From positions 9,822,001 through 9,886,000 of the forward strand of contig NC_073346.2 in NCBI RefSeq assembly GCF_027580225.2: a stretch of 64,000 nt of DNA. The letters run 5' to 3'. The notes beneath the pieces were generated by a model. That model was not told where the DNA came from. It saw nothing but the letters and a program-made list of their open reading frames with translations, and did not search any database. Positions within the stretch are counted from its first letter, which is position 1; every line of letters starts with the position of its first letter. Both the position numbers and the translations under genes were made by a program. Below are positions 47,981-58,089 of this stretch, in pieces. Source of the DNA: Misgurnus anguillicaudatus. Its lineage: Eukaryota > Chordata > Actinopteri > Cypriniformes > Cobitidae.

Positions 47981-49026
47981 ACACTATTTTTTTAAAATGC
48001 TGGGTTGTAATAACCCATGCTGAGCAAATATTGGACAATACACATAGTTGGGTTAAAAATGAACCAATAGAGACAGAGTGCAGCGCGTCATAACCCGAAA
48101 ACCACGCCCACCGGGGGGAAAGCAATCCAACCATCTCCATTGACTTTGTATTGCGAGAAGCCGCCTCCTTGTCATTTCTGGCTTATAAAAATAAACTGAA
48201 TAATGCCCAAAAGCCGCTGTGTGACAACATGCACAGCCAACAAGCCAAAGAACCCAGAAATAAGCCTCCACAAGCTGTCGAGCCGCAAAACCCAGCCCCC
48301 AAGGAGAACAAAGTGGATCGCCGACCACGCCTCCCCCTATTGGACGGAGCCCCACGAATAGGAGTACCATGAAAAGTTGCCTGTCTCCATTTCTGTGTCC
48401 CCAAACGCTCGTTTTTTGAAGTCGACGGCTTATAAAAACGTGTTTGTGGGTTTTTTTGGCGTGTTGGATGTGCACCTTGTCACACAGCGGCTTTTGGGTA
48501 TTGTTCTGTTTTTGAGTTTAGTCTGTAAATACGTTTTTATAAGCTGTCGACCCCAAAAAATGAGCGTTTAGACACAGAAATGGAAACAGGCAACTTTTCA
48601 TAGTACTTCTATTAGTAGAACTGCGTCCACTAGGGGGAAACGTAGTCGGCGATCCACTTTATTGTCCTTAAAGACTGGGTTTTACGGCTCGACAGCTTAT
48701 AAAAACTTATTTCTGGGTTCTTTGGCTTGTTAGCTGTACATATTGTCACACAGCAGCTTTTAGGCATTATTCAGTTTTTTGTTATAAGCCAGAAATGACA
48801 AGGAGGTGGCTTCTCGCAATACAAAGTCAATGGAGACGGTTGGATTGCTTTCCCCCCCGGTGGGCGTGGTTTTCAAATTTGCATAACTGCACTCTGTCTC
48901 TATGCTGGGTTATTATAACCCATGATTGGATAAAAATAACCCAGCATTGGGTTATTTTTAACTAAAAGGTGTTCTGTCCAATATTTACCCGGCATGAGTT
49001 AATACCATCCCAGCATTTTCGAGTGT
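47981..49026. mobile_element. AACCCA-type MITE, split by a foldback element
   Basis: The left end ACACTATTTTTTTAAAATGC and the right end GCATTTTCGAGTGT are inverted, with AACCCA/TGGGTT words at both sides and the GTTCTGTCCAATATTTACCC word near the right, as in 17724-17885. Excluding the insert it is about 210 bp. Confidence 0.75.
48068..48902. mobile_element. 835-bp foldback element with TAGAGACAGAGTGCAG ends
   Basis: TAGAGACAGAGTGCAG (48068-48083) is perfectly inverted as CTGCACTCTGTCTCTA (48887-48902). Nearly the entire element folds back: CCATTGACTTTGTATTGCGA, GGCTTATAAA, TTGTCATTTCTGGC and others recur in complement on the right arm, with further nested palindromes near the centre (about 48420-48550). 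Ends begin and finish with TA, which could be a 2-bp target duplication. Overlapping frames of 73-140 codons on both strands are by-products of the palindrome. Confidence 0.85.
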
Positions 49027-49125
49027 AGTGCTTAACTAAAAACTAAACAACAAAGAAACCTAATATTTAAAATACTGCTAATGACTAATTTTAGTAAAGG
49101 GACAAATACAAAACTATGGTTGTCT

Positions 49126-49756
49126 TTAAAGAGCCCCTATTTCCCTTTTCATGATTTTACATTTCCTTTGGTGTGTAAGTGTGTATTAGTACATGTTAAC
49201 GATATGGAAAGTAACAAATCCCAAAGTAAACGATGACCCGAGTTATCGTCTCCAACTGAAATCTTTTTTCTTGGACTACAACAAACACAAGGCTTGTAGG
49301 CAACAGTTTACATAACAAGTTGATGTGGCAATTCTTTGTTTCATGCACAGCTTGTGCGTGTACTACGGCATTTGGTCAGTAGGAAGTCCTTATCAATCTA
49401 AAATCATAACGAGTCGGAGTCGTTTATAATGTGCATTTAAAAAAGCAACACCCGTTAAACAAAATCATTTAAAATATTTTTTATTATCATGAAAATACCT
49501 GAAACAATTTGAAGAACAGTGATATAAATATTCCTGTAGACATTTCCTGGAATAGCATTCGTAATACTACTACTTCTGTGGCACAAAGGGAGTTTCTGCA
49601 CGGGAGCGCCCCCTGGCGTTCGGATGTGCCTGGATTTCACCGTAATTCATTCAAATTCATTCATTGAGAAAACGCGCATTTGCATGGTTAATCATTACAC
49701 CAAATACCCAAAATAACATTCTTTTTAGCAACGTACCTGTAATAGGGGCTCTTTAA
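49126..49756. mobile_element. TTAA MITE (TTAAAGAGCCCCTATT ends), copy 2, with hAT interior insert
   Basis: TTAAAGAGCCCCTATT and AATAGGGGCTCTTTAA are perfect inverted ends with TTAA at 49126-49129 and 49753-49756. The left part matches 31971-32170 in order. The middle (49330-49700) is unrelated to that copy and instead matches the hAT interiors at 3858-4297 and 13310-13747. Confidence 0.88.
49330..49700. mobile_element. 5'-eroded copy of the shared hAT interior
   Basis: TTATTATCATGAAAATACC, GAGTTTCTGCACGGGAGCGC and ATTCATTCATTGAGAAAACG occur in the same order as in 3858-4297 and 13310-13747. The TAGGG-type left terminus and flanking duplication are not visible here. Confidence 0.65.
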
Positions 49757-50091
49757 AAGAAGTATATCAATTGTTCTTTATTAAAGAGCCAGTAAGATGC
49801 CAATTTTAAGCATCCTATCACTCTTTATAAGTCCCGGACAACAGTTTAAATGAATGCAAGGTCAAAAAATACTGTTATTTTCTCAAAATATAAATTTAAA
49901 ATTACCCCATTTCTCAGAGACCCCCAAACGAGCCGTTCAACAATTCAGTCTGCCTAAACCCCACCTTTCAGTAGCCTACCCTGCTCTGATTGGTCAACTG
50001 ACAGAGTCTCCGCACAGACCAACAATAGTGCAACATGTATTGACCTAGTGCTAAGATGATTTACTGAGAAGACATTATCGACATCAATACA
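49757..50091. other. Probable left part of another TTAA element
   Basis: TTAAAGAGCCAGTAAGATGCC at about 49783 looks like a MITE start. A matching right end was not found downstream, so I do not bound it. Confidence 0.35.
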
Positions 50092-50515
50092 CATCATTCA
50101 TCATTAATCCAAGCAATAAAAAGACGATAGAAACTAACATTTTACAATCATTTAAGCATTTATTTAAGCTAACCGGGTCATAGCAAAACCTTAAGTGCAC
50201 ATTCGCTAGCCGCTTGCTAACATGACTCTCTGACAGTATATTAAGAGTTTAAAAAACGTCATCATTCATCATTAATCCAAGCAATAAAAACGACGATAGA
50301 AAGTAACATTTTACACTCATGTAAGCATTTATGTAAGCTAACCGGGTCATAGTAAAACCGTAAGTGATGCATGCTTTAGCTGCTTTTTAACGTGACTCTC
50401 TGACAGTATATTAAGAGTTTAAACAACGACATCATTCATCAATAATCCAAGCAAAAAAAATGACGACAGACATTAGCATTTTTACACTCATTTAAGCAAG
50501 TATGTAGCTATAATC
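50092..50515. repeat. Tandem repeat, unit about 169 bp, 2.5 copies
   Basis: CATCATTCATCATTAATCC starts copies at 50092 and 50260, and a variant (CATCATTCATCAATAATCC) at 50430, giving periods of 168 and 170 bp. Each unit contains AAGCTAACCGGGTCATAG and TCTCTGACAGTATATTAAG. The third copy is partial. Point differences show that the copies are not recent. Confidence 0.9.
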
Positions 50516-53428
50516 ATACTTACAGGTTGTGGTTAGGAGACGCATGTTGTTCCAAATAAAGTGGGTACTGAACCATCTTTCATTGCCAAACGTCTAGTAA
50601 ATCGCTCTGTTAAAAATTAATTTTAACCACTGATTCTTTATATATCTTTATCATTTGGTACTGAAAACAAAACAAACTGAAAACACAGCATGATATGATG
50701 TTTACACACTAACTAGCTGTGGGCAGGTCATAGTTTTCGTTTCACCCGCGGGCAAGGCTGTAGGTGGAGATTATTACGCAAAGTGTTGTAAAGTGTGACG
50801 TTGATAAAGTCAGGCAGGAGATTCAATCCATATGACGACTCGTTTCAGCTATTCAGAGTCGACTCCCTACTTTAGAAACAATAACTTTATTAATCGTGCA
50901 CTTTTTGGTTCAACTACTTTGCACATTGTTTACATTGATGGACAGTTACATGACACACTGCAATACAGGTCAGCTTCGATTTTGGATCTCTGTGGCTCTT
51001 ATAACAATATGTGCACTTACATTGTATTTACAGTGAACACAATACTGGTAAATCCATGTACTTAATGAATATTAGGGTTAGGATTAGGTTTAGGGCTGGT
51101 ATACAATAAGTACTTACAGCAGTATGTACATATGGAACTGGACTGTGAAATGAAGTGCTACCAGTATATACATAAGAGTTTTACACAGTTTACTTGACTT
51201 TTTTCATGCATCACATCTAATAAATGTAAAAAAACATGTAACAATTAAAAACAGACACATGGATTAAAAGCATTTTCTTCAATACTGTGAAAAACACAAG
51301 CACTGGCAAAGCCAAATGAGGATATCAGAATCAGATCGTAAGTAGATGGTGAAGCTTGGTAACCGAAACAAATGCCTGACACAAGAATAATATCACTGCT
51401 CCTGGATGACAAGAAAGCGATGAAAATCTGGTATTAGGAGCTCTGCTAGACAGCTGGACCTTTGACCTCTGTTCTGAGTATTAGAGTTTGGCTAACACAG
51501 ATGTCTGATATATCTGATTATGTGTGTGTGGGTGGCACTGCTGCGGCACATGGAGAAATCGTGATTTCGCTCCTTTTCTTTTAATTACACTCAGTCTGAG
51601 AGACTCTTTGGCAAGAGAGAGTGAGAGAAAGAGAGGAAAACAGATGCACTAATAAATGTAACATATCTTGTTTATCAGTGAGACACACTTTTGGTCACTT
51701 TTGGCAAAAAAATCATGTCTAAGAAGTGTGAAAAAGTGCCTATAGGCCATGGAATACAAGCAGATTTAGACAGGGAAGACGAAAGGTACATTCACATTAT
51801 AAGCGACTTTGTCTCTTTCAAAAGAGGCGTTTCTATATCTAGTTGTCATAAACAAATGAGTAAGTCCACTCCATTAACTGACGAGAGACGGATGACGTGA
51901 ACTCCAATGCTTCGTTCTCATTGGTAGTCGCTCCCGAAAGTCGTTCATAATTTGCATAAAGTTAAACATTTCTCAACTTGTCGTGCAACTGGACATAGTC
52001 AGCAATGGTTACTGTCGCTCGTGTAGCCGGAAGTCGCTAAGCTTCCATTAAAGTCAATTTGATCCCGCCGAAGCTTTACACACCTGTCTGATCTATGAAC
52101 TTACATCAGCATTTCCTCTATCTTCTTAATGCTCCATCTCAGATTTCAATTTTGACTCTATATTCTTATGCTTGTTGTTTATTCATTTATTCCTTGGAGA
52201 GAAAAATCCAACAGACTATAAGCACAATATGTACGTTTACATGCAACCAAATAATCCGTTTGTAATCATATAGATGGCTCAATCCAAATAAAAAGCCTTA
52301 ATGTAAACACCTTAATTAATACGATTGAGGACAGTCGGAGGCAAATTTCGATCGTATTGAAAGGAGAGGTGTAGTCGCATCTGTGATCCGATCAGCAGGA
52401 GTAAAGTAAACATGTAAATGCGTGAATCGTAGTATTTTCTCAATCTGATTCAAAAACACCTTGTGCAGAAGGAATGTTGTTAAGGTTACATCTTACGACA
52501 CAGAAACATGCAATAGCAAGGCAATCATGTGCTGTACATTCTACAGTGTTAATGTCCTTCATAATATTACATAAAGCTATCAATTTCTGCAACTCAACTT
52601 TGACTTTGTGCATTTATCCAGAGATAAAGCATGAACCCAACGAGAGATGTTGTGCGCAGCGTTGCCAAGTCCTCTGCCTTTTGCGAATTACAGATTTTTA
52701 CTAATTTTAAACTGTTTATGCGAGACTCTTTTCTGTGGGTTCAAGATTAAAAAAAAAATGGGAAACAATTTATTTTACGGTGTCTTTGTAACACATGCTA
52801 CATAATTAATTATGCATAATACAGTACTAACCCTAATCCTAACCCCAACCCTATAGTAAGTACATGTTATTAATGATTATTACTTAGTACTTAAATGTAT
52901 AATTACACTGTAACAGTGATACTGTAAAATAAAGTGTGACCAAAAAGTGTTGATATTTGGGCTGTGAATAGTCATTGGGATGCTTTTAGGCTAGTTTTGA
53001 ATATGTGAATCTGGCAACCCTGGCTGTGCGCTTGAGCAGACATTACATTCGGATTATATAGAATGTACATGTAAACAAACATTTTTATCAGATTGTAATG
53101 TTTAGGGTACATTGAAACTGCACTGTCGTAACCTGGCAATGGGAAGGCGTCAAATAAAATCATGCCAAATTACCACAAGCGGTCGGTATTTATTAAGTGT
53201 TATTACAAATATTAAAGTCGAAATGGCCACCATTAGGAGAATGACATCTGTCTAGAGAGATTTGGGATGGAAAGTCTTCAAAAGGATGGATATGGTACTG
53301 ACAGTGAGAGATTTACAGACTCCGGAGAACAGGTGTTATATCTAATATTTTTTGACAAAGAGAATGGAGAGACTGAATCTTTCTTACGATCCATTGGCAC
53401 CAAATGAAAAGAAGTTTGTGCATGTAAC
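50516..53428. other. Mostly unassigned non-coding DNA with MITE fragments
   Basis: 51050-51162 contains GTTAGGATTAGGTTTAGGG and ends GTGAAATGAAGTGCTACC, a MITE tail similar in style to 52763-52940. The part 51780-52080 is repeat-like but not bounded. Nothing supports an exon. Confidence 0.4.
52763..52940. mobile_element. Short MITE with TTATTTTACRGTGTC ends
   Basis: TTTATTTTACGGTGTC on the left is mirrored by GATACTGTAAAATAAAGTGT on the right, with CTAACCCTAATCCTAACCCC in the middle. About 178 bp, non-coding. Confidence 0.65.
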
Positions 53429-53436
53429 TACATACA

Positions 53437-54122
53437 TGGTACCCACACCCTAGATAACTTCAAATTAAAGGACCTTTTAAGGATTTTCCAGGTCCAATAC
53501 CCTCAAATTTAAGTACTAAATGTGGGGACACATTTTAAGTGAGAGCAAGATTACATAAAAATTTATTGTTACAGTTCCCTCACTGCGGTGACACTTTGGG
53601 GACGCCTCCAGGTGCGTCTGAATGTGTATATCAAATTCAACCAATGGTGAGGCTTAACGACAAAGAAAGGGTGACGCGGGAGCCAGGAAGTATATCTGAA
53701 ATATTGCCAAAGACGGCATTACAGGGACGCAGGAAGTATGGCAAGAGAGACACAGCGTCTCCTTCCCTTCTCAGGGAACAACAGTTACATACATAACCCG
53801 AGACGTTTTCATGTGTCAAACACAACTATGCAAAAAAAAAAAAAATTTGGTATGAATCAACATTTGCAAACAGAAGATATAAGCATTTAAAGCAAACAGT
53901 TTAGCACGTGTGCTTAAAAAGTCTAGAATTTTTATGACATTATCCTACACTACACAGGGAATATTAGTGATTTTTTCCAGAAAACCTCTTGCATGAAATA
54001 GATTCAAGCACTTTCAATGACCTGTATCTATGCATGTATATTTTTAAAAACTTCCCAGGGCCTTGAATTTTTCCCCCAGATTCACAAACTTTCAAGAATT
54101 TCAAGGACCCGTGGGAACCCTG
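53437..54122. mobile_element. hAT-type element, perfect 8-bp TSD TACATACA
   Basis: Direct repeats TACATACA at 53429-53436 and 54123-54130 bound a 686-bp element. The right end is GGACCCGTGGGAACCCTG. The left end is eroded (TGGTACCCACACCC), followed by a decayed mirror of the right subterminal GGGTCCTTGAAATT. Its centre (about 53560-53815, ending GGTTACATACATAACCCGAGACG in similar form) is probably a second nested repeat. No transposase. Confidence 0.8.
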
Positions 54123-54130
54123 TACATACA

Positions 54131-54961
54131 GTAAACATATAAGCAGCACTTGAAAAAAAAATATTTTCATAATCATTTTTAAATGTGCACACTTTTCACA
54201 AGAAACTAAAACAAATATGATTAGTACTTTTAATATATTTAAATATACAATTCGTGATTAATTTTTTATAAGTTGTATAAGTTTTTTATAAATTTTTATA
54301 AACCAGCCTAAATACTCCCTAGGTGCACATGTAAATCACCGCTATTGCATGTATTTTCGCTTTATGTCTATAAAAAACAATAAATAAAATCACCCTGGTG
54401 AAACTCTCTACTTCCCCAGTCATTTTCATCACACACGCTCCTTTATCCGAAGACAAGCTACCGATCTCAATGACATATGTAGAATCTAAAAGCATCAAAT
54501 ATTAAAACCATTGCCGTCTTTTTCCTTTCTTTCTCTATTTCTTTACATCTCTCTGAGATGTGCTGCAATATTCTTTGGTTAAGAGAAGCATTGGAATAAA
54601 GAGCCTCTCGGGCAGTTTTTACAGGCAACTGAATTGGCTCTGATTGCAGCATAAAGCTCAGATTAGTTAATGCAGTGTCAGAAATGCGACTGGAGGATTC
54701 AGGGACACTAACTGCAATGACGGAGGTTTTTATGAGGTGCTGTGATAGAGCCATAAGAGCTTGGCTCTGCTGAAACTTTAATGATGTCATTAAAACACAG
54801 CCTTGGGGGCTAGCAGTTTCCTGTTCCTGTAAAACATCACTCTTGGTTATTTCTTTTTTTCTTTTTCTTAATATGGTACAATACGTAACCCTGCAGCATT
54901 TTGGAGCCCTCTCTAAAGAACACAACGCCAAATATACACATTTAACACAGCATCGTCTTAC
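54131..54961. other. Non-coding DNA, possible intron next to a candidate exon
   Basis: No repeat termini recognised. The sequence 54640-54960 is comparatively unique. The long minus frame of 195 codons spans this region and the candidate exon, but only the 63-bp part bounded by splice signals looks coding. Confidence 0.4.
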
Positions 54962-55024
54962 CTTGTGGTCGTAAGGGTTGTACGAGTGGAAAAGTGCAGA
55001 GAGCTCTTTGGTTCTTTGTTTTTT
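54962..55024 (-). CDS. Candidate 63-bp internal exon, unidentified protein
   Basis: On the minus strand a strong acceptor (TTTTTTGTTTCTTTTACAG) is followed by 63 bp, exactly 21 codons. It opens KKQRTKELSALF, continues HSYNPYD and ends His-Lys, then comes a canonical donor GTAAGACG after CACAAG. Length divisible by three with phase 0 at both sides means it could be skipped without a frameshift. The peptide is charged at its N-terminal side and has an ordinary soluble-protein composition. I do not recognise the gene. All three frames of this short stretch are open, so the splice signals and codon flavour are the main evidence. With 40142-40239 it suggests a minus-strand gene spanning the window. 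Confidence 0.5.
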
Positions 55025-55825
55025 CTGTAAAAGAAACAAAAAACAAGCTGACATTAATTAGTTGAACAACGAAGAAAGGGCAAAAGGAAAAAAGAGAAGA
55101 TTAATGCCAATGATCTTGTGTTCTGAAGGCAAACCTACAGTAAATGACAAAGACATAAGACAGCAGAATGAAGAAAGCAAACACTTAAAGAGGAGAAAAT
55201 GTGAATATTTGCCCTCAAGACCTTTCTGTTTCTTCCAGAGATGCACATGAAGGCTTATACGTCCTTAATTCGTAATGAAATGCAAACACTAAGCGGTGAG
55301 GAGATGTATAATGGATTTTGATGCAGTCACGTAACGTCAGTGAGACTTATGCGAAGGCTAATTAGAAGTGATTATAAGATGTCAAGCTGAAGAGAAATCA
55401 TGGTTTTTCACAGCCAAAAGGGAAGTGAGGAGAGCGCGTTCTTCAAATTTACGATTTACGAATGATTTCAAATGACAGCCTGAAGAAAACGGCTTCAACT
55501 TACTTGAACAACGACATAAACATGTTAGATTTTTACTGGAAGATTTTAATAAATGATGACAAGAAAAGCAAACAATTATAGAGCATCCAGGATAAAAACA
55601 GCATGAGTTGAATGAGAATATACTGTACAGTGGATATTTTAGTGTATATAACCGATTTAATAAACTGATATGAACTTCTACATGGGTATTCAATTTTCAT
55701 ACTAACATAAAATGTGCGCAAGTTGTATTATTGGATACATTATATTATTTGCACATTAACATTTACAGATAATAAATTAAATATCGGAATCATATAGATG
55801 CACAAAATAACACTGACATGGTTTG
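55025..55825. other. Non-coding DNA upstream of the candidate exon
   Basis: Mixed composition without recognised repeats; it would be the upstream intron if the exon at 54962-55024 is real. Frames on both strands here have no motif. Confidence 0.4.
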
Positions 55826-56556
55826 TTAAAGGAATAGTCTACTCATTTTCAATGTTGAGGTGTGTTATTGCCTTAACTGGGAGTTGTTGATGCATCCCTC
55901 TATCATCTGTGTGCGTGCACGTAGGCGCTGGAGCGCGCTGCGACACTTCGATAGCATTTAGCTTAGCCCCATTCATTCAATGGTACCAATCAGAGATAAA
56001 GTTAGAAGTGACCAAACACATCAACGTTTTTCCTATTTAAGACGAGTAGTTATACGAGCAAGTTTGGTGGTACAAAATAAAACGTAGCGCTTTTCTAAGC
56101 GGATTTAAAAGAGGACCTACATTTTATGGCGTAATAGCACTTTTGGGAGTACTTTGACTCAGCGCAGGAACACCCTCCCTCTCCCATTATGAGAGTGAGA
56201 AGGGGAGCGGACTTTTCAGGCGAGTTGAAATACTCCCAAAAGTGCTACCACGCCATACAACACAGTTCCTCTTCTAAATCCGCTTAGAAAAGCGCTACGT
56301 TTTATTTTGTACCACCAAACTTGCTCGTATAACTACTCGTCTTAAATAGGAAAAACGTTGATGTGTTTGGTCACTTCTAACTTTATCTCTAAAAGGTAAC
56401 ATTGAATGAATGGGGCTAAGCTAAATGCTATCGAAGCGTCGCAGCGCGCTCCAGTGCTTACGTGCACGCACACAGATGATAGAGGGATGTATCAACAATT
56501 CTTAGTTAAGGTAATAACATATCTTAATATTGAAAATGAGTAGACTATTCCTTTAA
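55826..56556. mobile_element. 731-bp TTAA foldback element
   Basis: TTAAAGGAATAGTCTACTCA and TGAGTAGACTATTCCTTTAA are perfect inverted ends with TTAA limits (55826-55829, 56553-56556). Both arms match almost to the centre near 56191: GCTTAGCCCCATTCATTCAA, AAAACGTTGATGTGTTTGG-type and AGCGCTACGTTTTATTTTG words occur on both arms. No transposase. Such full-length palindromes can extrude cruciforms and are prone to deletion. Confidence 0.92.
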
Positions 56557-56794
56557 GCAAAAATAACACGGTTTCTCAGTGTTGTAGTATTGCCATTGCA
56601 ACCCTTCAAATGTGTTATTTTCAAAGTTCTGTGTATACAACAGCAACAACTTTTTAACGGGACATAAAACATTTAGTTTTCAAGCAACATACAACATGTA
56701 TGCCAGGTAAAATAAGTCCTTTAAAGGCCACCTATTTCATTGCAAAAAAAACAAAGTTATTTTGTGTTTTGGTATAAACCAGGTTTGAAAGATT
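56557..56794. other. AT-rich DNA, no feature
   Basis: Nothing recognised besides a GGCCACCTATTTCATTGC word near 56726 that may be a MITE end. Confidence 0.35.
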
Positions 56795-56975
56795 AATGAG
56801 TGAGTAGAGTAATATGAATAGGTTATTTGTATAAATGTAAACGGAACAGTTTTAACAAGTCTATCTATATCTATTTGATCAGACTAGTGACCAACCTGTT
56901 CGGTTGTTCGGTATTCGGCTGAGTGTTATTTTTATTCGGCTTCGGCCAAGAATTTTTTCATTCGGTGCATTCCTA
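56795..56975. mobile_element. hAT-like 3' fragment (TAGGAATGCACCGAATG end)
   Basis: The right end TTCGGTGCATTCCTA and subterminal TTCGGC words match those ending at 6756. The upstream ACAGTTTTAACAAG and AGTGACCAACCTG words are also shared in order. Confidence 0.65.
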
Positions 56976-57499
56976 GTCGCATTAAGACCAGAGATGATGG
57001 ATAAAAAGTGCTCACAGACCACTATACATAAACACAGCCCACCTAAACAAACCCAGCATGCATCTCAATGAGGTCTCATTCAGCCTAGATGATGGCCACA
57101 GGCTCTTGTGTGGAGGAATACATGGAGGATTTGAGAGCAAGAGAGTGCATTCATGCCCAGAACCTGCTTAATGATTCCTCTCTGTCCCTTGTGGTTCCAT
57201 CTTTCTATGTTTCTCATCACTGTATCCACATCATCTCTGCTAATCAGACCAGGGGCTTCTTGACACAGATGAACGCCCAACCTCAGGGTTACCGTTCCTG
57301 AGCCCAGCCAATGAGCTCCCAGCAGGATTCGCTCAATAACACCAGATTCATACCACTCAGCCACCCTGACCCCCGATGAGGGAGAAGGTGAGGTAAAGAA
57401 ACTACTGGCAAGATAAGATGTTTTCATTCATCCTCTCAATCAATTGTGGAGTGGTCTTTTCTCTTACAGCACACCTTCTGGAGGTTTGATTTGCACGAC

Positions 57500-57532
<33 letters not shown>

Positions 57533-58089
57533 TGAGAGAGAAAGAAAGAGAGAGAAAGAGAGAGGTTAGCAAGGTTGCAGGTCTGACATAGCCAAGCTAC
57601 TAGCCTTAAGAGAATACGCTTAGCCTTCTTCAATTCACACATCTTCATTCGGGCAAAAATAAGTAACTGAAATTTGATAAAAAATGATGAACCTCAGTAT
57701 GACCTTCAGAGACTCAATATTGCAGCCTAATAGGGCCAGAGTCCTGAGATTGCACCAGCCCCAAAGCAGCATGGTACGGTGAAAAATAATCTTGATAAGC
57801 CAAATAACAATTTTCTTCTTCATTTAAAGTCATAACTTAGCCCCCTAAAGATGACGTCCCATAGCAAGATGGACAAAGGTCAATGCCGAGTTCTGGATGA
57901 GTTTACATTCGGTTCAAACAGGTCTAAATGACCCAATCACATCTTGTGATAGTGGTACATCAGGGAACCAATCAATTTTCATACACCACCCCACTTCATT
58001 GTCCTTTCTGCTGGTGACCTTGCATGAGTACCTTGGTTTTGCAGCCGAACTTGGAACCTGATTGCTTAAATAATTGTAAGGATAGATAA
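56976..58089. other. Unassigned DNA with GA microsatellite
   Basis: 57080-57430 has long open frames on both strands, including MATGSCVEEYMEDLRA on plus, but no splice-bounded exon that I trust. It could be the remnant of an old coding repeat. Confidence 0.35.
57500..57564. repeat. (GA)n microsatellite, imperfect
   Basis: About 65 bp of GA dinucleotides with interspersed GAAA and GTGA interruptions. Confidence 0.95.

Noticed and set aside
48053..48475. 140-codon minus-strand frame
   Set aside because: It lies wholly within one arm of a foldback element, where frames appear in mirrored pairs.
51081..51105. Interstitial telomeric repeat (GGTTAGGATTAGGTTTAGGG)
   Set aside because: Only about three imperfect units inside a MITE-like tail that recurs at 52830-52860, so it is a family-internal motif and not telomeric DNA.
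54467..55054. Complete 195-codon minus-strand gene
   Set aside because: The start lies in a pyrimidine tract that is a splice acceptor, and a strong donor follows 63 bp later; the rest of the frame has no coding character.
57080..57427. 115-codon minus-strand gene
   Set aside because: The opposite strand is also open, no splice or promoter signal was found, and no family motif was recognised.
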